This document shows positions 41,612 to 51,856 of a DNA stretch of 64,000 nucleotides, piece by piece (position 1 is the stretch's first letter; each line of letters opens with the position of its first letter). Source of the stretch: Kappaphycus alvarezii. Lineage: Eukaryota > Rhodophyta > Florideophyceae > Gigartinales > Solieriaceae. The stretch is taken from NCBI GenBank assembly GCA_002205965.3, contig NADL03000635.1:1-64000 (forward strand), given 5' to 3'. Both the position numbers and the translations under genes were made by a program. Below the pieces are notes generated by a model, which saw only the letters and a program-made list of their open reading frames with translations, was not told the origin of the DNA and searched no databases.

Positions 41612-42121
41612 GTGTCTGAACTCCAACGGTTCATCCGCCTGCACAGTGTAACTGTGTGGCACGACTACGAAATCGGTAACGTGATGGTGGCTATTGTATG
41701 CGATCTGCTTCCTAAAAGGAATGCGTCCAAGTTGGCAAAGCGTGGTTTAAACCGCTCCGTAAGGTACCTTTTGTTCGAAATATTTGATGGCTCACGCTCG
41801 GATTCTCAGTCAGCTCAAACACCTAAAGGCGTCCATGGGCAAACGTCATGGCGCGAGAGTGGGGTTATTACAGCCAAGGAGAAGAACATTAACCTGCCTG
41901 TGATGGGAACATATGACACGGAGCGTTTGTGGGTGCCTGTCCGCCGGACGGACTGGTCTCATTTCAACTCTTCAGAAGGCGACGACGTCGGTGATGGTGT
42001 TGCCGATCTGGCGGGTTTAGAAATTGGTGGGGAGGAGGATGAGAAGGTGGGCACATCTCGTGGTATGCTCAAGGCATTTTACTCGATACACACAACTTTC
42101 GGTATCAGGAAATTTGCATAA
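41612..42121 (+). CDS. Hypothetical ORF, 169 residues
   Basis: The ORF is open for 169 codons from an ATG at 41612. It has a basic middle (PKRNASKLAKRGLNRSVRYL) and an acidic stretch near the C-terminus (SEGDDVGDGVADLAGLEIGG). There is no signal peptide, membrane segment or known motif. It directly follows a LINE-type tail block and is followed by repeat fragments. That makes it either an unrecognised part of a mobile element or a chance frame in GC-richer DNA. I do not recognise it. Confidence 0.3.
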   Translation: MSELQRFIRLHSVTVWHDYEIGNVMVAIVCDLLPKRNASKLAKRGLNRSVRYLLFEIFDGSRSDSQSAQTPKGVHGQTSWRESGVITAKEKNINLPVMGTYDTERLWVPVRRTDWSHFNSSEGDDVGDGVADLAGLEIGGEEDEKVGTSRGMLKAFYSIHTTFGIRKFA

Positions 42122-42302
42122 GCCCAAAAACCTACGTGTATGTCAGTGGCTACTCAAATAAGGCTTCGTCCCGCGCTACTGCTTTTCATGGTTAATTTCT
42201 GAATGCCCTCTGCACGCTTCTGTGCCACACTGTACAAACTTGTAGAGATCTCCCCCCCCCCATTGCGTTTATCAGGAAAATTATGTATACTCAAACATTC
42301 CC

Positions 42303-42440
42303 TCTCTAGGATATTCCGGGCCACAACCGACCAAATCTTTCAAAAATTAAGGCACCCTACAGCATTCCCATAACGCATTAGCCGCGTGGATATAACCGAC
42401 CACAGTTTTCATGCATTAAAATAACCCAACATTTTCCCCT
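42303..42440 (+). repeat. Two LINE 3' tail fragments
   Basis: CCACAACCGACCAAATC, then CTTTCAAAAATTAAGGCACC (from about 42322), and ATATAACCGACCACAG, then CATGCATTAAAATAACCC (from about 42390), are two successive copies of the tail found behind LINE copy 3. Confidence 0.7.
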
Positions 42441-42819
42441 ACAGCATTTAGCGGGTAAGGTTATTGCGAGCACGGGGATGGCCTCGGATTTGTCTGTAGA
42501 GGGTTTATATTTCAGCTTGTTTTCTTTAGACCAGCCCAAATTTACCTCGGCTCAACAATAAAAACCTTATTTGCCTCCCACAGTATGAATGAAGAATGAC
42601 ATATGTACTTTCCTTGACCTCAAATCCTTGTTCTTACAAGGGAAAAAGGATTTGAGGTCAAATTGCTTTTTTCAAAATTACTGTAGGTACCATTTTTCCT
42701 CAGAAATGGAAAATTATCCCGCTTCTCAGAAATGAAAAATATCACCGATGGGAAATCGCTGCAGTAAGGGAAAAGTGCGGTGCAAAGCGTTCTTTTGCAT
42801 CGACACTCCTCGTTTGCAG

Positions 42820-42945
42820 TAACCTCCAATGCGACATGTTTCCTTACTGGCCTCCCGTCACTATATACACTATACAAATTGACTGGCTATCAGCCAGCTT
42901 ATCCGTTACAGTAAACAAGCCCCCGTGTTCCGCCAAGGGGGGAAA
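42820..42945 (-). repeat. Short dispersed repeat (GCAGTAACCTCCAATGC family)
   Basis: The plus strand shows GCAGTAACCTCCAATGC, CTGGCCTCCC and, further on, TATCCGTTACAGTAAACAAG with a C-rich end. The same two parts recur in the same order at 47955-48150. The second part recurs at 48303-48360 and 50213-50265. Confidence 0.65.
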
Positions 42946-43204
42946 AATTGGGGTGTTTCAATGATTGAGAAATAGGTTAATCTATGTTCCAAAGCGCATC
43001 GATTAATTGGTACAAAGTGGTTGGCATGGGGGAACCAGGAAACGGAATTAGCCCGGTTCGAAGTCGCTAGAAGTCTGACTCGAGCCCAGCCTGCGGTAGG
43101 CCGCCTTGGACGGGTCTGCGACCGCCGCGTGCCTTTGCGTGAATCTCCCGCGAAGCTTCCCGTACGATTCCATGGCCCTGACTGCGCCAAAAGTCTAGTG
43201 GGAG

Positions 43205-43455
43205 GTAAAGTGGGTTCATTTAATACTTGAAAGATATGGTCGATTGGTCTCCCGGTATATCCTACAGGGGGAATTCTTGGGTTATTTTAATGTATGGAAG
43301 ATGTGGTCGGTTGTATCCACGCCGCTAGTGCGTTGTGCGGGATAAGTCGTCACTGATGGGTAACACTAAATGTCATTCCTTAGCCAGCTCATCCTACAGG
43401 GCAAATTTGGGGTGTTTTGAATCCATGAAAAATTAGGTCAGCTGTTGCCTAAGGG
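43205..43455 (-). repeat. Three LINE 3' tail fragments on the minus strand
   Basis: Reading the minus strand, copies of the ACCGACCACATCTTTC tail occur at about 43211-43247, 43279-43320 and 43410-43450. Each is followed on the plus strand by TATCCTACAGGGGG or GTCCTACAGGGG-like sequence. Confidence 0.65.
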
Positions 43456-43499
43456 ATGTCCTACAGGGGTGCTTCATAGGAGGAATCTTTACGGCAGGG

Positions 43500-43890
43500 G
43501 GATCAGGCACTCAGAGGCACCAAGGAGGGGTTGGATGGAAATTAATTGGAAAGATGCCGGGAAAGAACCTGACTGACTTGCATGCCGTGTAGGCAATAGG
43601 TGAAGCGGGTAAATAAATCGTGAAACACTTGATGGGGAGGGGTATTACGGCGCCTAGTGGTGTGGACGGCAAGGCGGTAGAAGAAATGAAAGCCTTAGGG
43701 CCCGAAGGGGCGGTAGATGTCGATGCCTTTTGGATTTCGTAGGACGTCGTAGGAACGGCAACCTTCTCTATCAAGCGAGTGTTTGGAACGTTCGGCGAGG
43801 GCAACTTCGCCTACTTTATTGTCAGTACTGCCGGAGATAGTCCTGCAAACTTGTATTTTAACAAATTTGTGGGAGAGAAGATATGATTTC
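43500..43890 (+). pseudogene. Broken gene of unknown family
   Basis: One plus-strand frame, interrupted by about four stops, reads GVGWKLIGKMPGKNLTDLHA, then GRGITAPSGVDGKAVEEMKA, LGPEGAVDVDAFW, TATFSIKRVFGTFGEGNFAY and FIVSTAGDSPANLYFNKFVG, with a stop near 43888. The length of sensible sequence and the few stops suggest a former protein of about 130 residues. I do not recognise the family. ORFs on the minus strand here are shadows. Confidence 0.4.
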
Positions 43891-44389
43891 TCAATACGCC
43901 TGGTCACCCAATTAGGAGTGCGCCCACCTGCACGTTCCTACTGCGCAGATATGTTCTCCCCTCGGGACACAGCAGTCATTGTGGACAAGCAATAAAGCTC
44001 AAACTAAAGAATTCCTTCGACAGTAATTCTTTTAGTCTTCTCGGTTTATTTGATATTTTCAGCCTTAAATATATCTTTCCATAGTCACTATTTCTACACG
44101 CGATTTTCGCCAAAAAAAATTTCGGCAGAAATCATCCTTCTAAAGGCGGTTTCACTAATTCCGGCAACAAGGCCAATTTCCACCTACTTTTTGGATTTAG
44201 AAGGCCTGCTAATATGCACATCTTTTGACGCTATTTGAACACCTCTGGCGCTGCCTAATATTTACCCACGACCATGCAACAACAAAAACTTGGATACCCA
44301 CATATCCCCCTTGGTAGCCAAGATGTACCGAATAGCCCCTTCCCGCCCCATCACCGCCCCATGTTTATGAACTTTTACTCTAGGCTTAC

Positions 44390-46034
44390 CACGAGTACAT
44401 CGGAATAGAATTCTATTCAGAGATATACCAGAAACCTCAAGAATAAAATGTATAACCTATTTAACAACCGCTTGGACATGATAAGTTCGCAACTTGAGAA
44501 CCTCACCCTAAAGAATCGGAAGAATCAGACGACCCCAAAGGCTGAAGAAGTATGTCCCTAAATATCAAGCCATGTCATTTTTTTAACCGGTGTCCTGAGA
44601 AGCACCATCGGAACACACGTTGCGGGAATTGTGCTCTTTACGGTACTAATGAGAGTAGTTTTTGGTCACAGAACAGGCGTCAAGGGAGAATAAAGGAGTC
44701 AATAGTAGAATGCAGACCCGAGCTGAAGCTTTTAAAAGGGGGCAATAAAACGAGCCCGTAAACTCGAGGAAGCTTTCAGCCTCTCAGTAATCCGAACACA
44801 TTGGCATTACCAAACAAGGCGGCGATATGAATGTGCAATAAAAAACAAGGACGGAACAAAACTCACTAGAACAACCTCCCAAGCCCTCGTTATCTCGAAC
44901 GAAGAGAATGAAAATATTAGCCTCAGAGGTTTCCTCGGCAACGAAAGCGAGAAAACTGGGAAAAGAGGAAGCCGCGGTTTTTGATTAGGGATGTGATGGG
45001 TGACGTCGAAATATGACCTTTTATCTGAGCTCGTTACGGCTCCATCCGGGATGACCGTCGGGAAGCTGCTGAGAGCGTATGCAGAGAATGAAAGGAGAGA
45101 GTTTAAAAAGATCTTGAGGCCCGGGGAAAAGCAATAGAAAGAGGTCTGCCGTTTCCCCCGGGACCGAAACTATCACTAGTTTTTAATTAGTCCCTGTTGA
45201 GGTACTGGGAAGAGATTCTAAAAAATGTTTCGAATCTGTAGCAGTCTCAAATCTTATATCAAGAGATCTGGCTGCAAAACCAGGCCTGGAAATCCTCCTG
45301 ACCACTAGGAGGATAACTGTTGCCGATGGCTCATTTCGATATTGCCAAGACAATGAGACTGTGTCTCTCTGTCGGCATTATCGAAAAAGTTTCAGTATTC
45401 TCTTCGGTAATGAAAGTGAGCTAGGACTCACATGTAATGGAAGACCTTCCTTCGTACACTTATAGGGTGTCCAACTACGGAGCGACTGGAACTTTGTATC
45501 TTCACGGTCTATCTTATTGTCTCAGTCCAAAATTTATGGGAAAAAAGTGAGGCTTCTATTGAATAACATCAACGGAATGTGTTTCGAGAAATGTATTGGA
45601 ACAAATAGCGTAATTTTCACTTCCTGTCAAGGTATAGGTAGATATAAATACGAAGTTACGGTGAAGAAAGAACCAAAATAATGGGAGGAAGCGAAAAATT
45701 TTTAGCTATCCTCGCAGTGATTCAAATTTCTATTGTCGTACCGTCGACAGGGAAAAAAGCGTCCCGAACAATATACGAATACCTATGCTTATGAAAAGAT
45801 CGCAACCCTGATATCAACACCTTATACTAGCAGAAGAAGGCCATAGATGTGGCTCCCTGGTGCATACTGATATTTTAAGTGCTAAGGGTTCAGAACAAAA
45901 CGCATTGGCGACAATTAGGTACGTTCTGCCCACAGAAAAGGTCTAGAAAGCAAGGGAAGAAAATCAACGATTACGTGTAACCAGGAATGTAGAAGGACAA
46001 GCACAATACAGCATGTACAGAAGCAACAGCTTAG
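44390..46034 (+). pseudogene. Old Ty3 gag-protease remnant
   Basis: The plus strand encodes NNRLDMISSQLENLTL (Gag), a decayed first knuckle (CHFFNRCPEKH) and a second (CGNCALYGTNESSFW), SELVTAPSGMTVGKLLRAYA (against AELASAPTGITFGQLLRGDA) near 45030, RRITVADGS near 45310 (protease side) and TMERLELCIFTVYLIVSV near 45480. It is far more diverged than copies A, B and 3. The right side is cut by the solo LTR at 46040. RT is not readable. Confidence 0.75.
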
Positions 46035-46039
46035 CAGAC

Positions 46040-47519
46040 TGTTAGCAGAAAGTCGGCGTAAGAGAGATATATCTGACGCCCGCTATCCAAAAACGGAGGT
46101 GTTGCGAGCGACAAAAGTGCTATTGTAAGGTAGTTGTGGGAACAGAAAGTGCTGTATACCGAAGAGAGATCTACGGCAACTGACTTTGTCCGAAAGGGGC
46201 TGGCTGTATCTTCGCCTTGCGAACAACATTTCTGCTTGCGTGTACGTCGAAAAGCAAATTGAATGGGCTGAAATAGAAGAGGGTTTAGTGGATCATCAAA
46301 CAATCCTAGAGGGGCAAGCTCTTCCGCCAAGCTTCGAGGTTTGAGAGCCATTTATAAATTTGGGTCTAAAGATGACTACAACTTCGGTACTACTGGAGTT
46401 TCTCTTTTGAAGTTGTCTGCCAACTTGCATGACCTTTACAAGAGGAAGCTGGTTACTTATTTTGTATGGACTTTTTGGCTAACCCTAAAGTCTCAAAGAA
46501 ATATGCAAAGAACCATAAAATGTATCAAATGGAATCGTGTGAACGAGAAAGTCTAACAGCAGATAGATTCTTTCCTTAATATCTTAGTCCTTTAGATCAG
46601 AGCCAAGCAGTTCCCCCAAAATATCTATTTCACCCAAGCAGTCCCAACAATTATCCGCGAATGGCTTAGAGTTATCCATTGTCTCCTGCGAAATATCTAA
46701 ACTACTGAAGATGCCCCCATCCGGTTCCAGAGTCGGGACTACTTGGTCCACATTATTCATCCCAGCCCCACCTCACTGAATTCTTCTGCCTCATCTTCTT
46801 CACTCTCCTCCCCATCTTCCTCATCATCCTCGTCGTCGTCTATGTCATCGTCCTTGTCACAATCCTAAACTAAATCCGGGGCCACCCACGCCTCAAACAA
46901 CTTACCGAACTCATTTCTTACGTTCTCTGCCTCACTCTCACTGCCTTCTTCTTCCTCACCTTCGACGAAGAGTTCACGGACGATCTCTATGATCATCTTC
47001 TTCGTCAGGCGTCGTAGGTAGTCTTCTGCGTCCGTCGGGCCGTACGCAGCGAGCGCAAGGTCTTTTAAGGGGCGATAGGGGCGGTTTTTGGTGATGGGGG
47101 CGGAGGGGCGAAGGTTGTTCATTTTGGGTGTAAATGAAGTGGGGCGATTTTGGATGGAGGATAGAGGGTAAGAAGGGGAGAGTAGTGCGTGTAGAGGTTG
47201 GCGGATCTCAAAAAGTTGGGTAAATGGGTTTACGTACACATTACTGACGGATTGGAGTCACTACTAAAATGTTAAACTCGAAATTGCAATAGCGCATTCG
47301 CGTGAAATTTCTACGTAAGGAGTGAATTTTGTGAAGAAGGTAGATAATAAAGACGTAAAACGCTAATTCGGAGTAGATTGGGAGGAGAGGATACAGGACT
47401 GAAATATCTAGAGGTAGATGGTAGATTTACTTGGAAAGGCCGGTAACCAAATTCAGGGGCGTGACCGTTATTTTTTTGTAAGTTGCTGATCCCTTTGGAG
47501 GACCATTTCGTGTATTACA
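46040..47519 (-). repeat. Family II solo LTR 7 (1480 bp, TSD CAGAC)
   Basis: A perfect 5-bp duplication CAGAC flanks it (46035-46039 and 47520-47524). On the minus strand it begins TGTAATACACG and ends TGCTAACA. On the plus strand the left part carries GGAGGTGTTGCGAGCGAC, the hairpin half GAAGTTGTCTGCCAACTTGC at about 46419 and the promoter block. The acidic ORF lies at 46584-47122. This copy retains the longest readable piece of that ORF. Confidence 0.93.
46584..47122 (-). pseudogene. LTR-borne acidic protein, best preserved copy
   Basis: From an ATG at 47122 the minus strand encodes MNNLRPSAPITKNRPYRPL, GPTDAEDYLRRLTKKMIIEI, VRELFVEGEEEEGSESEAE and FGKLFEAWVAPDLV, with a stop at about 46865. 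It is followed by an Asp/Glu run (DDDIDDDEDDEEDGEESEED). After one frame change come MNNVDQVVPTLEPDGGIFSS, DISQETMDN and GEIDILGELLGSDLKD with a stop at 46584-46586. The full protein would be about 170-180 residues, acidic, with no signal peptide or membrane segment. It lies upstream of the LTR promoter block, so it is in U3. No family is recognised. A chromatin or transcription-related role is only a guess from the acidic composition. Confidence 0.7.
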
Positions 47520-47524
47520 CAGAC

Positions 47525-50300
47525 TTCGAGAGAACACTATTGAAACATGAAACAGTAATGGCCTTTTACACTAGCCCACAGGGCTGGTGTAAAAGGTCGT
47601 CCCTCCTGACTCTGCCTCATTTTCAGACTCTCTAATGAAGAGACCAGCCAACATAGTCTTCGGGAAACAGCCGTCCTACGTACATCCCCAATCAATGAAA
47701 CACCCCAATTTACCCCTTTTCGAGAGCGTAGTTCCTCCCTAATTGCTGTGTCGGCACACCTTTTTGAGTCGACTGTAGTTATCTGGAGAGCTTTACGGTA
47801 GATCGAATACATGCTCCAAGAGTAAAAACATCCAAGCCTTTCTCCGTGTTGGTCGAGTATGTTGCGTCTCTTGACATTAAGAACCATATTTTTCATGTAT
47901 TAAAAACACCCCAAATTTCCCCCTTTAAGAACTTTTACAGCGGCACTCTGCTTTGGCAGTAACCTCCAATGCCGCTTGTTTGCTGGCTGGCCTCCCTTCC
48001 ACCTTCTGGTAGATTGGACTGCCATCCACAGCTTTCGATGCATTGTACGGTTTCGCAATTGGCTTGACAATGATACGATATCTACGCTCCGGTACAAATT
48101 TACTGGATACCAACCCACATATCTACCGCAGTAAATTAACCCCCCATTTACCTTTAAGAACTATGCCTAATTTTTTCGCCAAGAAAATGTCTATCCAACC
48201 GGCGTAATATTTATTGGATTTAAGTGGGATAAATAAGATCCTGGTCCCTGTAAAGAGGGACAACCACTTTTCATTTCCATACAAGTCGCCATACAAGTTG
48301 GCAGCGTATCAGTCATCACATCTGTTACAGTAAACGAAACCTCCATGTTTCCGCCTTACCAATGTGTTGTTGGCCAGTTCCAGCGCCACCTACTTGTTGG
48401 CCAGCAACAAGCAAGGGTCCTCAAGGGAGCTGATCTGTTAGCTTGTAATCCCATACTCATTACATCACATCCTTTGTGGACAGCTGACATCACCTTCTAA
48501 CGGCAAATCCGAGCAAGGTTCTAGTTTTGTAAAGCCTTACTTCTCGGGACCAAGTCAATATGTACAGGCCTTGTCGGTAAAATGTTACCCGAAGTACTAT
48601 AATTGATTTTGAAAAGTCATTAAAATCTCATTGTTTCTTGAAATTTTGAGTGAGTGATTTGCTGAAATCAATAAAACTACAGGTTTGATCATCTTGGTTA
48701 CTTTCAATGGTTGGTTGAATTTTTGGGTTTTGTGGTCGGTTGTATCCACGCCACTGTAAGTGGTTACTTCTAATATGGGGGGAGAATAGGGGCGTTGTTT
48801 TACCGTACCATATATTTTGGCTGAAACCCAGTGAACGTATTCGGTAGTGGGCATGCACTTGAAATGTTGCTTCTATTCTCAATTCATGAAGCTGACGCCA
48901 TTAAATCACACTTCAGAACCTACTTATATTAAAGATCCTACCGCACGGTTTGAATGGAAATTCATTGGAATTATAGGCCTTACACCATTCGAAGAAAACC
49001 GGCCACATTAATTTTATCAACAAAATTAAGTAAACACAACCCATCTAGCCTCACTATTTTGAACTACTCTCAACGCCGCAACCCCTGCAAACACGTTTGT
49101 TCCAAACAACCTCCGTTCTCAGAGTATATCAGTTCATATCAAATAGTTTCTATGGTGTTGCTGCAGAAGTTGGGCCTCCTCACTGCTTTTTTGTGATCAA
49201 GAAAATTGAGTGAACCACCCAATGATTTCAAGTGCATAGGACTCCGAACCTTTCCATTATTCGCAGTATACCAACCCAATTTACCAGCAGGAAAATTAAG
49301 TATACCAACCCATTCAAGTAAACCCAATGCCAACCCAATTTACCCCAATGAACCCCATTAACGCCACCTACTACCCATTGATCCTCCATAATAAAAAACC
49401 TATTAGACACTTTTCTGAACTTGATTTTTTGCAAAATCTTACTGCTTTTCCAGAGCCACTCTCAATTGAAATTCATATGCTTTCTTGAGGCGGAGAGCTC
49501 GGAGTGTTGTATGCAGGTTGAAATTTCTTCTCGAACAAAAATTTCCCTAGCTATGTACCATCTGATGCGTTGAAATTCCACCCCCATAGAAAAGGTCGGG
49601 AAACGCATGGGAGGGCTATTTAGATTATTAAAAGTATCAGCATGCGGTGATGCATACTGAACATTCACCCACTGACTCAAGACAATAGTGCTTTTACTTC
49701 ATTGGGCAGGGGTGGATGTTTTGAAAGAAGAGAGACGTGTAAACTTTTAATGTAACGAGGTAATAAGGTGTACAGCACAAAAGCAAGAGAGAAAGGCAAA
49801 GTAAATGGTTTGATGTGACATTCCCACATCTCGGATAGTGGCTATGGTACGTATATGAATTTTGTCAAGAAATAATGAATATTATCAAGAAATAAAAGTC
49901 CATCTTCTCGAGTGCCATTGGTCTAATATAACAGGGTTGATTAAATAGATTAAGTATGCCATACCACAGTAAATTAACCCCCCATTTACACTTAACCAAA
50001 GATTGATTCTTTGCGCTATAAGAGCATAATAAAAGATAAAATTGAAACTGGAAGTATGCCCTAGCTTCAAGAGTATAGATGTTTGTCGCCGTTTCTGTAA
50101 TAAGCTGAATCAAGAGCAGATTACTTTCCTGTGTATCCATTGTGAGCCAGGAAATTGAACGATTTGTTCCTCCGAACCCTCGGTCAGCAAATTTTAAAAC
50201 CATAGAAGTTGACTGGGTATCAGTCAGCTTATCTGTTACAGTGAATGAACCCCCGTGTCTCCCCAATTGTAAAACTGTTGAAAAACAACTTTCCCTAGAC
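47525..50300. other. Mosaic of short dispersed repeats
   Basis: No gene is recognised. The parts seen are a LINE-type tail at 47757-47840, the inverted-repeat arm at 48000-48150, TTACAGTAAACGAAACCTCC at about 48324, a minus-strand LINE tail at 48711-48752, GAAAATTAAGTATACCAACC-type repeats at 49010-49050 and 49285-49320, and GCCATACCACAGTAAATTAA at about 49957. They are arranged in both orientations. Confidence 0.6.
47955..48150 (-). repeat. Dispersed repeat, inverted partner of 39405-39530
   Basis: The minus strand reads GGTAAATGGGGGGTTAATTT, TAGATATGTGGGTTGGTATC and CGTAGATATCGTATCATTG, then the GCAGTAACCTCCAATGCCGC part on the plus strand at 47958. Identity with 39405-39530 is very high over about 110 bp. 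Confidence 0.85.
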
Positions 50301-50373
50301 TCACCTTTGAAGAGTGTTAATTACGAACTGAAAACTGAAACTGTTTGCTTTCGTTTCCAATCGTATTTGAGAA

Positions 50374-50381
50374 TATATATA
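50374..50381 (+). promoter_or_regulatory. Possible TATA box of the 50469 gene
   Basis: TATATATA lies 88-95 bp upstream of the ATG at 50469. This is a reasonable spacing for a short 5' leader. It is isolated from any LTR motif. Confidence 0.4.
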
Positions 50382-50468
50382 CCATCCCTCTCCTTGACTT
50401 TGCTTCATCCTGACATATAACTGTGATACAAAATCTTCGTTGAAAAAAGCCAACACCCCCACATAATC

Positions 50469-50834
50469 ATGTCCCGTCTTTTGAGTAACGCAACTTTCCT
50501 TGTCGTTCTCGCAATAGCCGGCTTTTTTCTTCAAGCAAATGGCTCCCATGTCGCATCGAAATTTGAATCATCGACATTTCAAGACCATGTTGACACATTA
50601 AACCGCCGCGTATTTTCGACGGACAGGGCCTTTAATATCATCAGACGCTATCGGAGATTCTCGCAACTCGCTCTTAACGCAGATGTGGCAAAGGCCCGAG
50701 AAATACGGGCAGTACTTGTTGAATGCATTGCTGGACTCGAGGCCCTTCAGTCTGAGGAAAACCCGAGATCCGTCAGGACTTTACTTGGAACTTCTCTGGC
50801 TTTGTTGAACTGGCTTACTTGTTTGCTCAATTAA
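50469..50834 (+). CDS. Small secreted protein, 121 residues
   Basis: The ORF has a clear N-terminal signal peptide: a short polar start (MSRLLSNATF), a hydrophobic core (LVVLAIAGFFLQ) and a small-residue cleavage region (ANGSHVAS, likely after residue 25-26). The mature part is about 95 residues, helical in appearance, basic (TLNRRVFSTD, RRYRRFSQLAL), with two cysteines near the C-terminus (LVECIAG and WLTCLLN). It is the only ORF here that looks like an intact single-copy gene, with a TATA-like site upstream and no repeat homology that I can see. No family is recognised. Small secreted proteins in repeat-rich DNA are often effector candidates in parasites, but nothing in the sequence shows that. 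Confidence 0.55.
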   Translation: MSRLLSNATFLVVLAIAGFFLQANGSHVASKFESSTFQDHVDTLNRRVFSTDRAFNIIRRYRRFSQLALNADVAKAREIRAVLVECIAGLEALQSEENPRSVRTLLGTSLALLNWLTCLLN

Positions 50835-51202
50835 GGGCTCAGCCCCTCGGATATTCAGGACGTATTGTTCCCAAACTTTTCAAGTTATGTATCGCGGAAA
50901 ATTTGAGCTTTTGGAGGCCGTAGTTGCTATCCCGCATATAAAATAGATTAAGCATTGCGTAAATTGGAGACCTACGCAGGTTTCTTAAAGTACTTCCTTT
51001 CATTGCGTTGTCTCCAGTTTTCTGAGCCCGCGAATACTCTACACCTGTGTGCTTTCTCTAATTTAGAATCATAATTATGAATGGATATCTGGTACACCCT
51101 ACACGCAGTCGAGTATCCCTTTCAACAGTAAAAAACGCCAACTTCCCCTCCTGAGCGCATCACCGATACGTTTGTGCGGAAGCCTGTATCTATTTTAATA
51201 AA
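50835..51202. other. No recognisable gene
   Basis: Downstream region of the secreted-protein gene. GGGCTCAGCCCC at 50835 could form a small hairpin just after the stop. Confidence 0.4.
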
Positions 51203-51216
51203 TGCCTCCGGAGGCA
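51203..51216. repeat. Perfect 14-bp palindrome
   Basis: TGCCTCCGGAGGCA lies next to the end of the minus-strand LINE fragment. It shares the CTCCGGAG core with the longer palindrome at 59261-59301. Confidence 0.8.
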
Positions 51217-51239
51217 ACTAGCTTCACAAGCTCAAACAG

Positions 51240-51856
51240 TGAAACACTACAGTTTCCCGCCCCATTAGATAGGCGGAGAAGTATTTACGGTGGCAGCGAA
51301 CTCTTCGATTTGAGGGAGCAAGCGGTTTAACGAATATGACGTCAAAGAAACCTGTTTGCAGCTTCGTTAGGGCTGTGGCGTCGCGCTTTAGCCCTAATGT
51401 CCGGTCTCGTGTGGTGTGTACCGTGTGAGCGAGGTTCCATGACCGGGTGCGGGGTGGCCCTCGCCAAGTCTGGTGTGAGTAGTACAACCTGACAGTCATG
51501 GCAGTCAATTCCCTCTCGCCCATGGACGCAGTGCATAAGGTGGTCTCCGAATATATCGAGCGACTTGGAGCAGTGACGTCTGGGGCAGGGTGTTTCAGGA
51601 GGGAAGCGGGGTACTTGGCAATAGTATTGAAGCCGTACTCAGAACGCCCCTGGACTGAGGTGTGCTTTTCGGCCTGGACAAGGAGTGCAATGAATCCATT
51701 GTTTGGCACCTGGGAGGCCTATTGAAGAGCGGAACGCTTGTCGCCTGCTCTCTCCAAGAAGTATGCGCATCTGCACTGCCACGTGAACTGCATCATTCAG
51801 TTTCTTCTGCGTAGGTGGGTTACTGGAGCAAAATTCGCTGGATGGAGTTGGATGTG
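51240..51856 (-). pseudogene. Non-LTR retrotransposon endonuclease region (copy 5)
   Basis: The minus strand encodes QKKLNDAVHVAVQMR, RRQAFRSSIGLPGAKQWIHC, TPCPG, MHCVHGREGIDCHDC, then HTRPDIRAKARRH and FFDVIFVKPLAPSNRR. This is the same order as copy 3, with RPD in the endonuclease motif. Frame changes separate the pieces. The upstream side is cut at 51857 by the 5' LTR of Ty3 copy 3. Confidence 0.75.
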
